A stretch of DNA of 64,000 nucleotides from Capniomyces stellatus (lineage: Eukaryota > Kickxellomycota > Harpellomycetes > Harpellales > Legeriomycetaceae): the NCBI GenBank assembly GCA_001661515.1, contig LUVW01000015.1, forward strand, positions 831,334-895,333, given 5' to 3'. The notes beneath the pieces were generated by a model. That model made no database searches. It was not told the DNA's origin and was given only the letters and a program-made list of their open reading frames with translations. Positions 1 to 13,005 of the stretch are shown here, piece after piece (the stretch's first letter is position 1; the number at the start of each line of letters is the position of its first letter). The position numbers were made by a program, and so were the translations under genes.

Positions 1-232
1 GTGCAAGGAGTCAACACAACACACACATTTTAGCAGTTGGAATTGCATAATTAGAACGTTGCTTTGTATATCAAGCAATTAAGCCCACTTTTGGACGGTG
101 ATTTAGTGGTGGAATTCGACATAGACAACATACATACAGACAGTATAGATATAATTTTCTGTTTGTAATACCAAGTATATAGTTGGTTTATAAACCAGAG
201 GAGGAAGAAAGAGTTGAGAAGGGTAAAACAGA

Positions 233-3200
233 ATGTTTTTGGGCATAGGTAAAAAGAAAAAGTCAAAAGTAGAGAAGGAGAAGGAGAATGAAAAAAAGTT
301 GACAAAGAATTTAATGTTTAATGAAAGCGAAATTGAAAACGAAAACGAAAACGAAAATAACGAGAATGGGAATGAGAATGAGAATGGAAGCGAAATTGAG
401 TTAGGGGTAGAAAGGAGAAAGGGAATTTCAGAGCAGCCTCAAAATCAAAGGCGGAATCAAGAAGCAAAACAGCCAAGACCAGTGTCAATGATTAGTTTTC
501 TAAGCGACAGGAGGAAATCAGGAGTATATGAAGAAGGGCTAACAAGAAGTCGAAGTAAGTTGGGCCAATTGGCGTCAGACACGGTTGCAAAGTTGAAAAG
601 AAAGCTAAAACCCAATAAGGGACTGAAGCAAGGAACCATTCATGAAGGCGATACGCCAGAGCTGGTATACAGAAATGGGGGGAGTTTTGTGTTTGGCAAG
701 ACAAAGAAAGAAGAGAGTATGGGCTTTGAAAAAGGGTCAATTAAGGGGCGAGTGGCCTACTCGGAGAGTATTGACGAGAGTTTGGAGAAGGAGGGGAATC
801 AAGCTCAACCCCAAGCACAAGCCGAGATAAACATAAATAAAGGAAATGGTAAGATAAATGCATATAGTTTAGAACCAGCCAATTTGGGCAAATAATTGAT
901 GATAAATATTTATATATGACAGTGATTGATAATTGTATGTAAATAAAAACAACAAAAAATAGGTTTGAAAGGAACAAAAAGTATGGATATAGTACAAGGG
1001 AGTATAGAGGCGTTGCCATACTCGAAATCACATGTAATGATTTTGGAAAGAGAGTACATTGAGGTAGAAAAGGCGTATTTAGCGTATACAGCAGAGAATG
1101 AAGTCGGTCCGGAACAAATGAGGGTAAGAAAGGAAATAACAATACGAGACCCGATATATATATACATATATATTGGATAAAGAGATGTAGATATTGAGAA
1201 TGGTACAACAACAACAACAAAAGGAGAAAAAAAAGAATGAAAAATAAACAATAATTTGACTTGATTTGACTTGACTTGTATTAATATCATTACTATTTTG
1301 TTGATTTAGAGGGTAAAAGATAGAGGAAAGTCACTTTCGTCACCACCACTGGTGCGTATTGATAAGCGGCGGGCAACGGTTTCAGAGAACTACAGATCAG
1401 AGTATTGGCAAGGAAGTCAAAAAGAGCAAAGCATGCAAAACATAACAGACACGTTGAAGCCAATGTACATAAAGAGGAGATCGTCAGTCCAAAAGATGGA
1501 AAACGGTTTGGCAAGTTCAAGGTTCAACAAGATCGATTTTAATAGAGAGAGGGTTAGAAGACTGATAAGCTCACCAACTTTAGACCATCCGAGCAGCAAT
1601 CACAGTGGCGGTGGTAGAAGGAGCAGCCCAAGTAAATCTCCAAAGTTTTCCAAGAATATAAGGGAGTCAAATCACAAAAAGGACAAATTAGATGAAAGTG
1701 GACGAATTGGAATGGGTGAATCGGGTAAAGTTCCAGAAAAAATAGTTAAACAGCTGGAAGAAGATGTTAGTACAGATGCAGTGTGTCCTAATAGAATCAA
1801 CAGTCTGAGGCCTATAACAGGGCGTAGAAACTCGTTACTGTCACATAAGAGTGATGTTAGCGATTTAAGCGAGTATGAAGTTCCAATAGCAATAGCGACA
1901 GAAGTGGTTGAGAGTGGAAAATTTTACAGCACTAGAAACGGTAAGAGTTGATTAATAAAATGATTGGAAATAATAAAAAGAATAGTATTAATTGAGAAAC
2001 AAATTGGAAATGAAATAGATACAAAGTCGAGTAAAAGTACAAAGGAAAAGGAAAAGGAAGAGGAAGAGGCGGAATATGTGTATGGTGGGGATATAAACAG
2101 TACGGGAAGCCAAGTGTCATCGCTGATACAGTACTCGGGGGATTTGATGCAGGTAGGATCAGGAGTGAACCAAAGTATGCAGGACCAGATAGACAGAATG
2201 TCAATTGGGGATGGTGAGTCAAAAGGGAATCTGGGATTATTCCCAAACATGTCAGAAAACGCAATAGGAAACGAGCGAAATGATCACTTTGGTTTGGGAA
2301 CAGTAGATGATACATGTAGTGTCAGGTCTAATGTGGAGGAAAAGCTGAGCAGGAGTCAGTGGTTGGGAAATGACAGGGGTAAGTTTGGAGAACGCACAGC
2401 AAGTTTTGACATAATATTTATAAAAGACACAAGATCCAAAAGTGTAGTTCTATATGAATACAATGTCAAGAAAAAAGATGAAACTAAAAATAATGATAAG
2501 AAACTGATATCAACAAACACCAATATAGCGGAATCCAAGGATATTGATATTAAAATTGATAGTAACAGTGAGAATGAGATTATGGATGAGAAGAACAAGA
2601 CTTGTGTGGATGGTGACGATGTAGTTGAAGCAGAGAAAATAGAAATAGAAAAGGAAATAGAAATAGAAATAGAAACACAAAAAGAGCTGCTAGTCAATAG
2701 TGAGCAGAAAACATGTAACGATTTGTCTGTTGGTATTGAGCTGTCAGAAACACTAGTTAGCAAAAAGACCGTAGCAGTGGCCAGCCAAAGCGATTCAGAG
2801 CCAGAAATTGGATCAAGTCAAGAGGGGATTTTGATTTCTAGTAGCACCAGCAGTCTACAAAACAAAAGTTTCCAAAAAGAAAAATCAGCTGACTTGCAGC
2901 TTAAACATGAACATGATGGAAATGAACACGAGGATGATAATGAGCATGAAGATATGAGTAATCAACCAGTCAACGAATATAGTTTTGAAACAAATACCAG
3001 CACCAGTTCAAAAACGGTCAGTGTTGAGCAGTTCAACAGTCACTTGTTTAATAGCAATTTGGTCATCAAGAACAGTAGTTACGATTCAAATGATGGAGCT
3101 AGGCAGGGTTTGATGGGGTACAGATCACCAATAGCTGTAAAGAACGTGGAAATCACCAACATCCATTACAACGACAATAACAACAATAATAATAACAAAG

Positions 3201-4738
3201 ACTTTTTGCTTCAAAATATTGGTCAGCACCTCCAGACTCTGAAAAATGTCAATCCTGCCATCAAACTCAAAGTAGAAATTGAAAACACCATTTCTGATCA
3301 TCAACCAATAAAAGTCAAACAAATCGACAACACCAACACCAACACCAATACTAATACTGATACTGATATTGATACTTTTCAGTCACTTGATTTACCACAT
3401 TGCAATGAACCTCAGCTGGATTCAAAGCCAGAATTTCAAGAATCTCAAGAATCTCAAGAATTTTATGAATCTTATGAATCTCATGAATTTCAAAATGAAG
3501 ATTTAAACAAAAGTAAAGAGATTGTAGATGTTGATAAGAGTTTGGTGGGTCAAGCGGACGAGTCTACACCATTGGCGTTGTTGAGGGCAGTTGAGGCAGT
3601 TGATGAGCTGTATTCAATAAACAATTCGATTGGGAGTTTAGAGTTGGAGTTGGGAGAAAGAGCTAGAAATGATCAAGTGAACAGGGTGAAGGTTCGAGTG
3701 CCAAGTTCGAGTGTAAAGATAATCAAGCATGGAACAAACAAGGAAGTTCCTGAGTTTATCAAGAGGAAGACACAGGCAGTAAGTGGTAACTCTGAGCGTA
3801 AAGAAATGATTAAAAACATTGCAAGTGCGATTGGCGACTTCCAAAACGCGTTGTTTAGTTTAAGATCATCTAAAATGGCCACAATCGAGTCGTTGTTTAG
3901 AGCCGAACCAACGTCAAAAGTTTTGGAGATCCAGCAGGCCTACTTCAACGGCGACCAAATTGACGTTGACTCGATTCTGGTTCTTTCCGACTGCACTTCC
4001 TACGCCCAGCCCAGCAGCCGTCCCAGAGATACATTTGGAACCACCGACAATTCTACGCTTCGCAGAAGAAGGTCCTCGCCTGGTCTCAGTTCTATAAACT
4101 TTAGAAGCGCAATTGACTATACAACAGACACAAACCAACACTTGAACCATCATCCCCACATAAGCCCCAGTCCAAAAATTCATCCCCCACTTTACAGCAG
4201 GGCTCGTGGTGCCTCCAGAGAACTTGAAATTTCTAGTAGAGGATCTAATACCAGACTTACAGCCGAAAAATCCGTTGGTGCTTCACCTGCCAAAATCAGT
4301 TCAGTCACAAAACCCCCATTTGCCAAAATTGGTGCGTACAGGTTCAACCCTCCAGCACCATTCATGCCGGAATACGACAGTCCTGCCCACTCACCCACTC
4401 AAACCAGCCAAACCAATCAAACCAACAACAATCCTAATAGTCTAGTGTTAAATGATAATAACAATATTCAAGTACCAGCTCCAACCTATCAAGATCATGC
4501 TTCCCCTATCCCCCCTACCTCTGCTACTTCTCCTACTTCTCCTATTTCTCCTATTTCTCCTACTTTTTCTGGTCTGGACAATCGGGTTATTGATTTAAAC
4601 CACAGCGTCTTCTTCAACTCCTCATACAAAGCCCCACTTTCTCTCTACGAAAAAATTCTTAGTAGAAATGTTGTCTCGCCATACTCTATGCTTGGGAACT
4701 CTACCGTAGGACTTCGTTTTTCATTGTTTAAAAAGTAG
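233..4738 (+). CDS. Large disordered hypothetical protein, 4 exons
   Basis: I do not recognise this protein. Four exons join in phase: 233-848, 963-1123, 1310-1940 and 1986-4738, giving about 1386 residues. Introns begin GTAAG and end TAG; the third is only 45 bp. The product starts MFLGIGKKKK and is dominated by Glu/Asn/Lys and Ser-rich low complexity, including a run of alternating I-E near 2640-2680, an Asn run near 3175-3200 and (NT)n near 3330-3360. More ordered stretches are the basic segment around 480-640 (residues about 85-135) and the region coded by 3740-3980, which contains a plausible helix (SAIGDFQNALFSLR). No signal peptide or membrane helix is evident. A GTAAG near 2380 could start a further intron, but the frame stays open so I kept it as exon. 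The gene converges on the next gene, with stops about 80 bp apart. Confidence 0.72.
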
Positions 4739-4816
4739 TTTATAATTTGTATTTATCTTATTATTATTATTATTATATATTTTTTTTTATTATTTTAAAA
4801 TTTTATCATTCTAAAA
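4739..4816. terminator. Short convergent 3' region
   Basis: The 78 bp between two convergent stop codons are nearly pure A/T, with (TTA)n and T runs at 4756-4800. Both genes must form their 3' ends here or overlap; I infer a shared bidirectional polyadenylation zone. Confidence 0.35.
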
Positions 4817-7420
4817 CTATGCTTGATACGTTTTGTTATCGGTCAAATTTTCATCTTCAGCTTCTAAAATAACATTATACAACTGGACACTCAGCATTAA
4901 ATCCTCTTTGAACGTCGACTTTTTATGTTTCGGCACCCAAGTTGTTGGTTTTATTGGCTCGTCAAGGTTGGAAATTGATCCGATTGGCCTTAATTGTGAA
5001 TTTTTACTTTTATCTTTTAATAGATTTTGGCTAATATTGTTATTGTTGTTGTTGTTTTTGTATGGTGCGTCTTGTGAACCTTTTTTCGTGAATTTGTTTA
5101 CTTTTACAGGCGTTTCATCTACAACGTAACTGTTTACGTTTGGTTTTTTGGTTTTCTTCATGTCGTTGATCGCTAATCGCCGTAGCGTGTGGCTTTTGAT
5201 TAAGTTTGGATTGTTTAATGAACTTGATGTCGATAATCTCCTTGGCTTCCACTCATTTGTGTTGTTTGTTGATTCCGATCTTACTGACCTGTTTGTTTTC
5301 CCTCCCATACTTTTCAGGCTTCTTGCATCTTGCCTTTCATTGTATACCAAACCACCTCCATTCTCATTTGCGTCTTCTATTTCATTTTCTTTTTTCATTC
5401 CGTTTACGGTTTTCGGTCTCTTGTTGGTATTGTTCAGCTTGCTATTGATTTTGTTCAGGTTGTCCAGCAACCTTTGTCTATCAACTCGTACTTTGGGTGT
5501 TTGCGACTTGCCATTTGAATCCAAGTTTGTTAAATCTGAAATCTCAATTCTATTGTCAAAACTTAATATTGACTGTTCTCGGTTAAATGCCATGCTTTTG
5601 TGTTTGTTAATGTCGTAAATGCCACTTGTACAATCCAAGCTTATCTCGTTTCCATACTCATTCCCTAATTCTTCCAACCCCCGGGCTTTGTAATTGCTCG
5701 TTTTCTCGTACTTCTCTTCAACAACTCTACCGCTCTTGCTTTTACCACCCTCATCCATAGCCCCTTCTTTTTCTTCTCCCTTGCAAGTCCCGTACAAATA
5801 CCCATTTTTGCTCCAGTATTCCGCACTACCATTTAAAACACTGCTACTCTGCTCACCATCATCCTTGCTGGAATTTTCCCCCATCTTTTCTTGCCTCTCC
5901 AACACCCCTTTTGACTTTGAACCTTCGCTCTCGCTAGTTCCATTCTCCATCATTTTGCCCACTTCTCCAAACATCTGCCTTGTTGAAAACAAACTCCTTT
6001 GGCTAAGCTTCGATACCCCATTGTATAGCTCCACTCCCAACATCGTCGTTCGCCCTATCATTGCATTTCGTCTAGTCGGATCCGTCACCTTTCTGCTACT
6101 CCTCACATTTGTTTTATACCCAACCTCTCTTCCCAATCCCTCTAAATTCTCCCTCTCCGCCGCATCATCCAGCCCCAAATTAACATTGCCATACCCCACT
6201 AACCGACTATACTCTACTTTACTGCTCTCCCCACTATCCTTTATTTTGTCAACCACACCACCTTGCTCCTCAACGCACCCCAAAACATTGCTCTGACCCT
6301 GCCCACTCTTCTTCAAACCCTCTACCTTTTGTTTTCCTCCCACTCTACTGCTCTCTGCAACACTCGGCTCGCTTTGCTTTCTTACCGAAACGCCCTGCGA
6401 AATCATGCTTATCGACCTACCACTTTTCCCCTTTTTGCTCTTGTCGGTCTTCAGCTTCAATATCATCCCTTTAAGTATCTTTGTCAACTCCTTTGTCCGT
6501 TTTGCCTTAATCGATTTCCTATCTTCACCCACGTTTGTCTTTGTCTCCTGCTCCAACGGCATGCATAACGCCTCAATCAGCCCAAATGCTCCTTCCTCCT
6601 CACCCTCATCTTTCATTGTTTCGCTAATGCTTGGGGCCTTTGTCTTGATGCAAAACTTCTTTTTCCCATTTTCTCGTACATTGCGCCCTATTCCCGCTTC
6701 ATTTACATTGGTTTTCTCACCCAACAACATACCCACCTCTATTGGCCCATCCCTACCTTCCTTGTATAAATTTCCTTTTACCTCCACTTTTTCCTCCCCT
6801 TTCCAAGTCCCTAACCCCACAGTCTTTTCCTTGTCAATCGGACTTGGCGAGCTCATAATTGTGTTACTAGCTTTTGATCCTTCGCGGTCACGTGCTTCAT
6901 TCAGGTTTAGACTCGAGTAACTGTTGTAAAAACTGCTTCTGCAATATCCGTCTTGGTCATTGTCAACTATTATATAGTCTGTCAATGTGTCCGACAAATT
7001 CAAATCTACCAAACTGTTTGTAAAACTCGTCTTGTTTGGCAAGTCCTTTTCACTTTTTGACCTCCTCAACGATGAATACTCTTTGCTTTGTTTCTTCTTT
7101 GAATACGAATAAATGTCATCCCACACCAACATTTCTCCTTTAAGCCTTTCTGAATACTTTCTTGGGTTTATACTCCCAAACTTTAGCGCCATCGAACCCA
7201 CTACCTTACCCTTGGTATAACCCCCGCTCAGCTCTGCATAGTTGGCTTTGCTCTTTTGCGCCTTCTTTCCCATGTGATAATTGTTTATAAAATCTGAGTT
7301 TGTGGTGCTTGTCCAATAGTATGGCACGCTTGTTATGTGCTCTCCGTCAACATAACTGCTCAAGTTGTCATTCGATCCACTTTTGCCCTTGGTGTGCTTT
7401 CCTCTCACCATTTCAAGCAT
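4817..7420 (-). CDS. Large disordered hypothetical protein
   Basis: Unrecognised. One long open frame on the minus strand runs to 4817; the first ATG in it is at 7420 (MLEMVRGKHT), giving about 867 residues. The frame stays open upstream of that ATG without another ATG, so a short 5' exon spliced near 7470-7500 is possible and the start is uncertain. The protein is rich in Ser, Lys, Glu, Gly and Asn with no clear catalytic motif, and has an Asn run near its C-terminus (5035-5065). The last 60 residues (IGSISNLDEPIKPTTWVPKH and the following helix) look more ordered and could be a binding segment. It converges on the preceding disordered-protein gene. Confidence 0.65.
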   Translation of the reverse strand: MLEMVRGKHTKGKSGSNDNLSSYVDGEHITSVPYYWTSTTNSDFINNYHMGKKAQKSKANYAELSGGYTKGKVVGSMALKFGSINPRKYSERLKGEMLVWDDIYSYSKKKQSKEYSSLRRSKSEKDLPNKTSFTNSLVDLNLSDTLTDYIIVDNDQDGYCRSSFYNSYSSLNLNEARDREGSKASNTIMSSPSPIDKEKTVGLGTWKGEEKVEVKGNLYKEGRDGPIEVGMLLGEKTNVNEAGIGRNVRENGKKKFCIKTKAPSISETMKDEGEEEGAFGLIEALCMPLEQETKTNVGEDRKSIKAKRTKELTKILKGMILKLKTDKSKKGKSGRSISMISQGVSVRKQSEPSVAESSRVGGKQKVEGLKKSGQGQSNVLGCVEEQGGVVDKIKDSGESSKVEYSRLVGYGNVNLGLDDAAERENLEGLGREVGYKTNVRSSRKVTDPTRRNAMIGRTTMLGVELYNGVSKLSQRSLFSTRQMFGEVGKMMENGTSESEGSKSKGVLERQEKMGENSSKDDGEQSSSVLNGSAEYWSKNGYLYGTCKGEEKEGAMDEGGKSKSGRVVEEKYEKTSNYKARGLEELGNEYGNEISLDCTSGIYDINKHKSMAFNREQSILSFDNRIEISDLTNLDSNGKSQTPKVRVDRQRLLDNLNKINSKLNNTNKRPKTVNGMKKENEIEDANENGGGLVYNERQDARSLKSMGGKTNRSVRSESTNNTNEWKPRRLSTSSSLNNPNLIKSHTLRRLAINDMKKTKKPNVNSYVVDETPVKVNKFTKKGSQDAPYKNNNNNNNISQNLLKDKSKNSQLRPIGSISNLDEPIKPTTWVPKHKKSTFKEDLMLSVQLYNVILEAEDENLTDNKTYQA

Positions 7421-7447
7421 CCTTCTTGGCGTTTTCCCCTCTCCCAA

Positions 7448-10400
7448 TCTTTTATTCCTTTTGTTTGCTTCTATTTTTGGGTTACTGGATATATAAACCT
7501 GTTTCCTTTTTAGTTTACTTTGCCTCTTGGACTACTGCCACCAATATTGCTACTACTTTTGCTTATTGTGTATGTAAAATTAACCTATATTGTTTTTCTA
7601 ATATCTATGCTGTAAACCAAATCAGAATAACGGCCACGATAATATCAAGGAAAGGAAAGAAACTTGCTTTACATTTGTTTTTTGGCTTTCAGTTTCACAT
7701 TATTCACCCATTTTTTGTCTTGAATTAAATATACAAGATTTTCCTATTTGAATTTTAAACTTTAGTTTCAACCAACCCAATTTGCCTTCTCTTTAAGCTA
7801 CAAAAAAAAAAAATAAGGAAAAAGTTTTGATGATTTCTTGATTCTACATTGCTTTAAATCTCAGCTATTTAATTCCACAATTTAAATTGTCTATTTATGA
7901 TTCGATTTACAAATCGCTCATTCGTTGTGACTTGACCTTGGAGTAAAAAAGAAAAAATATTCAACTTTTATCTACCAACAAAAAAAAAATTATAGTAAAG
8001 ATGGGTCACTTTGGCACCACCAAACTCTCAATACCGCCAACGTAACGATTTGTCATCGTATGTAAACCTTAATTATCCACTACATTACATGTTTTCAAAG
8101 TCCTGACCATTAGAATCGATATTTTATGTTTACTTTTTGTTTCCCCTCCTCTACCGCTTTCTTTGCTCTTACTGCTCATGATTATATTTGAAAATCACAA
8201 CCTTAGAATAATTAGAACTTGGATTTCCTTCCTCCTTAATCCCAAAAAGCGTCTCTTTTCCCTCTTTTTCCTCAGCTTCCTCTATCTTTCTTTTACTGCC
8301 CTACACTCTTAGCCAATTCAGGCGGCGTTACTCACATTCAGGCCAACTTTGTCTGTAGCTTGTATGTGACTGCAGATACTTGAGCCGGTTTTCTATACTC
8401 ACTTGTTGAATAATGCCAGACTTTGCTTTGTTGATATCTGGCAACTTGGCTTCTTGAACCTGCTAACAAAAATTTTACTGTTGTTAATATCTCAACGATG
8501 CTAGTTTGGTTTCACGTTTATTTACTTTTTCCTGATGTTTACGTAAATTATTATAAATTTTTTGTTTACAGATCCCAAATGCCACAGACTTGCCACCTCA
8601 ACTTTCACCTTGCCATTCTGCTAAAATAAAAAAGCGTATTGAAAACTTGTTTTTCACAAGACAAAATATAATATGTGGCTATTACTTTTTTATTCTTATT
8701 TAGTTAAGATAATGGCCTTTGACTTGGTTTCTATCATACACTATTGATCAACACTTTCATCTATTTCAAAACCAAGTAGGCAATTACCTACTACTTTCTA
8801 TAATAATAAAATTGAATTGGCCACAATTATAAATTCACGTATAACAACCCAACTTTAGCAACACATGACGGCAATATTCATTTTGCTTTTACCGTTAGGT
8901 AAAATTTAGCTTTCTCGTTTCAATCATTTTTTTAACAATTTCCTTTTATTCATTGCCACAAAACAAATTTAGTGAAATAGGTATAATTAATTTATAAAAC
9001 AGTTTTAAATACAGAAATCACCAATCAGCAAAACCACTTTGCTTTTTTAAAAATGAATAAATATTACAATATTTCGAGTGGAAATACTTTTATACTGATT
9101 CTATTACTAATCTACTGACCAAAAACGAAGGAGAAAAAAAGCAAGTTTTATTCATGCCGGGAAGCAAGTGGATGGCTTGCACTGTTGTTATAAACCACAT
9201 ATAATTATTTTTTTTTGCCCCTTGCGCTTATTTTTATTTTTAGATTTGGCCAAAATGGTATGGCAACATAGCTGCATTTGTTATATCGCCACCAAGTATC
9301 ACGGCACACTAATAAAGCGCCATAGCACATCTACAGACCAGTAAATCTTCGCCTATTTACTAAACTTGCCCATCTTTACTCAATGTGCCCAATAAATACA
9401 AATCGCCTTTTATTCCATCTCGTCTTTGAGTTTAACAATTCCCAATGATATAAAGGCACACAGAATCACCTGTTTCTAATATCAACTCGATTCCCTGGTT
9501 TTGTTAACACTAGTATTTTGTCCTGCAATTTTTATTTTTAGTTATTTGACTTGCGCATCAAAGTTTAATGGAAATTGTGAAGTGTATTTTTATTTTCCCT
9601 TTTACACACCAGGCTTGGGAGTCTACACAGGTTTCTTGATGTAATATATCATTAGCTGCTGGCGACCCCTTCCTTTAGCCTTAGCTTTGTACTTTCTTTA
9701 TTTTAAATTCTCGGCAATTTATATTCGATTTTTCTTTTTTTTTTCCTCCCCTAATCATTCAGTACTTGGCTGATGTTTTGCTTTTAGAGTTGGTGTTGAT
9801 GAGTCTTCGTTAAGCAAAACTGATTTTTTTTGAATACAACTTTCAAACTAGAGCCGGTTCCAACTGAAGCGCTTTACCCCAATTGCTGATCCAACCACAA
9901 ATGGCATAAGCGTGTAGTAGAAGCTTCAATATCTTTTCTTCCTTGTCAAAAGTCGGAAGTGAGCAAAGCAACAAGTCATCGGGGTGCTCCCTATCGCATA
10001 AAATGCAAAAAAAAAACTTCATTTTAATGTCAATAAAGAAAGCATTTCTTTTTAAAACAGAACTCTAATTGCATTCTAAAAACAGTTTGATGAATTTCAA
10101 TAAAATAAAATAAAACAGTTTGATAGGGTTTCGACAAGCTATTGGATCGTTTTGACTTATTTTCACCCTTCAAACCCCGGCTAAGTCCATACCTTTAGTT
10201 AATTTAATATCTACAAAGCGCAATACATTTGTAATAAGCACCTACTATGTTCAACGAGTAAAAAAAAACAAATTATATACCACCTCTTTCACAAAGATCT
10301 CCCCTCTCTCTCTTTATCGATGTAACTACTCGCTACTCTTCAAGCTGATTAAGTTTCTTGTACCAATAATTCGAACCATACACACACAATTAACAAGCTT

Positions 10401-11128
10401 TATTGCAGCCATGTGAAGCACCTGGCACCTTTGTTTTTTTTTGTTTTTTTGAGAAAGAAACAAGTATAAAACATTTACTAGCAAATTTGATATACGCATA
10501 AACAGTGACTGTAGCTGATGGAAAGGTAGATTTTTTTGCTTTATCAAGTTGTGTTCTCAGTTTTAGTAATGCCCGAATCTATCATTCGTAGGCGAATAAA
10601 TTGCTTGACCAAAACTCGCCTTACTGAATAGTATTTCTCATCCTTTGCTCGAGAATTGGTGCTGAAAATTTCAAGATTGTTATACAACAACACAAATGGC
10701 TTATTTTTGGAATTTTAGTCTGTAAGATTTATAAGAATTATAAATGTTTGAAATTTGTGTTTGAAACTCAATTTTTGTGTTTATTAAATCCAGTCTCAAT
10801 GTTAAAAATAGACTAATTACTCCTATATCAATGAAATAAAATAAAATACTATTCAAATATAATCCCACAGAGCAACGCAAAAGGAAAAAAAGCAACAACA
10901 AAGGGCTAGTGATTAGTATTTGAATTGAACAAATTCAGAAATTGTAGTAAAATATCTACTGCTTGTTGTCTACGCCATTCTGCTTGATTTTAGACAGATA
11001 TCAAGTATTTTGATGTTGGTGCCTTTAAATCAGCAAAAGATGTGTCGTGAATTATATACAAAATGGTTTATTCGTAGCAATCAAAACTGGAAAAAGAAAA
11101 AAAAACAAAGTGAATGTTTTGTTCTAGT
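7448..11128. other. Intergenic desert, 3.7 kb
   Basis: No open frame in this stretch has plausible protein composition, and I found no chain of in-phase exons. It is AT-rich with many homopolymer runs. It contains one copy of a dispersed 40-bp element near 10311-10350. It presumably holds the 5' region of the gene ending at 4817; nothing else is visible. Confidence 0.6.
10308..10352 (+). repeat. Dispersed intergenic element, copy 1
   Basis: The sequence around TTTATCGATGTAACTACTCG (10314-10333) recurs at 24682-24703 with a 2-base insertion, and similarity continues about 18 bases downstream to a shared TGATT. Both copies lie in gene-poor intergenic DNA. The role is unknown: it could be a mobile-element remnant, a regulatory module or part of an RNA gene. 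Confidence 0.4.
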
Positions 11129-11433
11129 TTAAGCGGGTATGTGGGGAGTGATTGGATTCCGTAAAGGATCAGTGGTTTTCTACATTATCAGCAGATATAT
11201 ACATATAGCATGGTTGGTATGGATGCAATAAGTAGGATTCAGAACTTAAAGTCAGATTATGTTTTATGGGAAAGTACTGCGCGTAAGTAGAAGGGGTAGT
11301 GCGCTTGTGTAACATCGTAGACAATAAATACCAAAGTGTGGGATAAACGGTGGCCTCATAGCTAGAGAGCAGACAATGATAAAAACAAGACCGGGAGAAA
11401 AATAATGGGAGAGAGGAGTGAGGAGGGGAATAT

Positions 11434-12195
11434 CTACTTACTGAAAAGAGTGCGTTCAGCGCCAAATTCATAATTCTGTCGTTTTCTGGGATTCCAATAA
11501 GAAATCATTTGGTAGGCAAGAATGGCGTTGACAGTGGCATTGATGACGGCAGTAAGTAGTAGCTGGATGTCGTCGATTTCCACAATGGTTGTTAAAACAC
11601 GGGCAGTAGTGCCTATAAAGTTGGCAAACACAGTGAATGCGGCAAGTTGACCGGTGCTTTTGTGTTTGAAGTTTGTTGAAATTTGTGAGATTCTTGAAGA
11701 GATCATTATTGGGATTGCGAGTGCTTGTAGATATGTGACAAGTAGCTGTGGTATTATGCGTGTGTTTAGGAGTAACGTAGTCAGGATTGCTAGAGCGGTG
11801 ACATTTACGAGACCTGATTTGGTGTCTTTTTTAAAGTTGTAGATTAGGGAGATTATAACCAAATTTTGAATGCCAATAAAGAATGCTTCGCCATAAGTAG
11901 AGAATGGGTTGTTTGCGCGGTTGTTGTAAACAAAAATAAAGATGTTTGATATGCACTCTAGAAAAACGGAAGCTAAGGATAAGCCAAAAGTAGATTTGGC
12001 CTTAAGAATCTTTGTTATTTGGGGGATTTTGACTATCGAACCGCCCAAAACCAAACCAAATCCGAGGCCTTTTACAGCAGCGTGTTTCAGACATTGAGGA
12101 TTGAAAATGTCGAGTTCGTCTAGTAAAACCGCGGTGCATTGCTCGCCGATTATCCATTTTAGAGGTGTTCGAATTAAACCGTAAAGCAGATTCAT
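11434..12195 (-). CDS. MPDU1: MPDU1-like PQ-loop protein (dolichol-sugar utilisation)
   Basis: Multipass membrane protein of about 253 residues. It matches the MPDU1/Lec35 family along its length: a first PQ-loop (VKIPQITKIL), the conserved AKSTFGLSL segment, the NPFSTYGEAFF segment, a second PQ-loop (TRIIPQLLVTYLQA), the STGQLAAFTVF segment and the C-terminal SYWNP. Human MPDU1 is about 247 residues. In animals MPDU1 is needed in the ER for use of mannose-P-dolichol and glucose-P-dolichol in N-glycan, O-mannose and GPI assembly. The start is the ATG at 12195; the open frame extends two codons upstream only through a TTG. Near the 3' end is a strong donor (GTAAGTAG, at 11441); splicing to an acceptor at 11180 would replace the last residues by a short KNH tail ending at 11169. 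I annotate the unspliced stop. Confidence 0.88.
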   Translation of the reverse strand: MNLLYGLIRTPLKWIIGEQCTAVLLDELDIFNPQCLKHAAVKGLGFGLVLGGSIVKIPQITKILKAKSTFGLSLASVFLECISNIFIFVYNNRANNPFSTYGEAFFIGIQNLVIISLIYNFKKDTKSGLVNVTALAILTTLLLNTRIIPQLLVTYLQALAIPIMISSRISQISTNFKHKSTGQLAAFTVFANFIGTTARVLTTIVEIDDIQLLLTAVINATVNAILAYQMISYWNPRKRQNYEFGAERTLFSK

Positions 12196-12201
12196 GGCCA
12201 A

Positions 12202-13005
12202 TAATCAAGGATACTCGTGTATGTGGGTGGTAAAAATTGTTTGTTCACTGGATCGTTCACAGCTGAAATTAAAATTTATTCAGTTGGAGGAAGAAGTAAA
12301 AATAAGAAGCTGTAAACAAGATTGGTGAATGCAAAGTGAAAAAAAAAATCGAATGTATATTTTTCACAACTAACATATTGAAAACTGTAACTCCAATTGT
12401 GTAATATATATTTTTCTGTTTACAATAATCAAAACCAATTATTGACGTGAAAAAGAAGCAATTGTTGGCAAATAATTCAAGTTATCTAGATTCCTTTCCA
12501 ATACATTTTTTCCAACGCCTTTTTCAACAATTTTACTACTCTTTTTATTCGCTTGCTGGCGAAATGCTGTTGTGTTCACAAACAAGTCAGTTTATCAAGC
12601 GGTGTTCACTTTGAGTTGCAGAACATGGTGAAGGCCAGAGAAGAGTTTGGAACTTTATTTCTTTTTAAAGAAAAACACCACTGTGGTTTGGGAATATAAC
12701 TTCAAAAGTGACGGAAGAGAATAATTATCAGGTGTTGTATACCAGTTATTAACCGCAGAGTATATTATATTGTAAATAGCCAAGAAAGGGGGGGATGACA
12801 CCAAATACAGCTACAAACTTTAAAGTATAATTAAATAGTCACAAGTCTAAAAGGGTATTTTTTTAAAGTTAACAGTCCTCAGGGATGTCAATAGGCGGAT
12901 TTTCTTTCTTTTCAATTATTACTCAGGCTTTTTGGCAGGGGAAGTGATAGCTTCAGGAAGACTGGTATCTCCAGTGGAGTCAATATCTTCAGTGGAATCG
13001 ATATC
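12202..13005. other. Intergenic, 0.8 kb
   Basis: This is the 5' side of the MPDU1-like gene and the 3' side of the secreted-protein gene. The only notable content is an in-frame 28-codon continuation of the secreted-protein gene at 12919-13005, past its stop. No other gene is visible. Confidence 0.5.

Noticed and set aside
741..1290. Antisense frames of 126-159 codons opposite the first gene
   Set aside because: Phe/Leu/Ser-rich shadows of an A/G-rich coding strand and intron; no ATG-supported protein signature.
2375..2425. Possible extra intron in exon 4 of the first gene (GTAAGT donor)
   Set aside because: The frame stays open across it and removing it is not needed to reach the stop; transcript data would be required.
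10326..10547. Minus-strand 73-codon frame in the 7.5-11 kb desert
   Set aside because: No family resemblance, no splice partners, and it overlaps the dispersed repeat; composition is typical of random AT-rich DNA.
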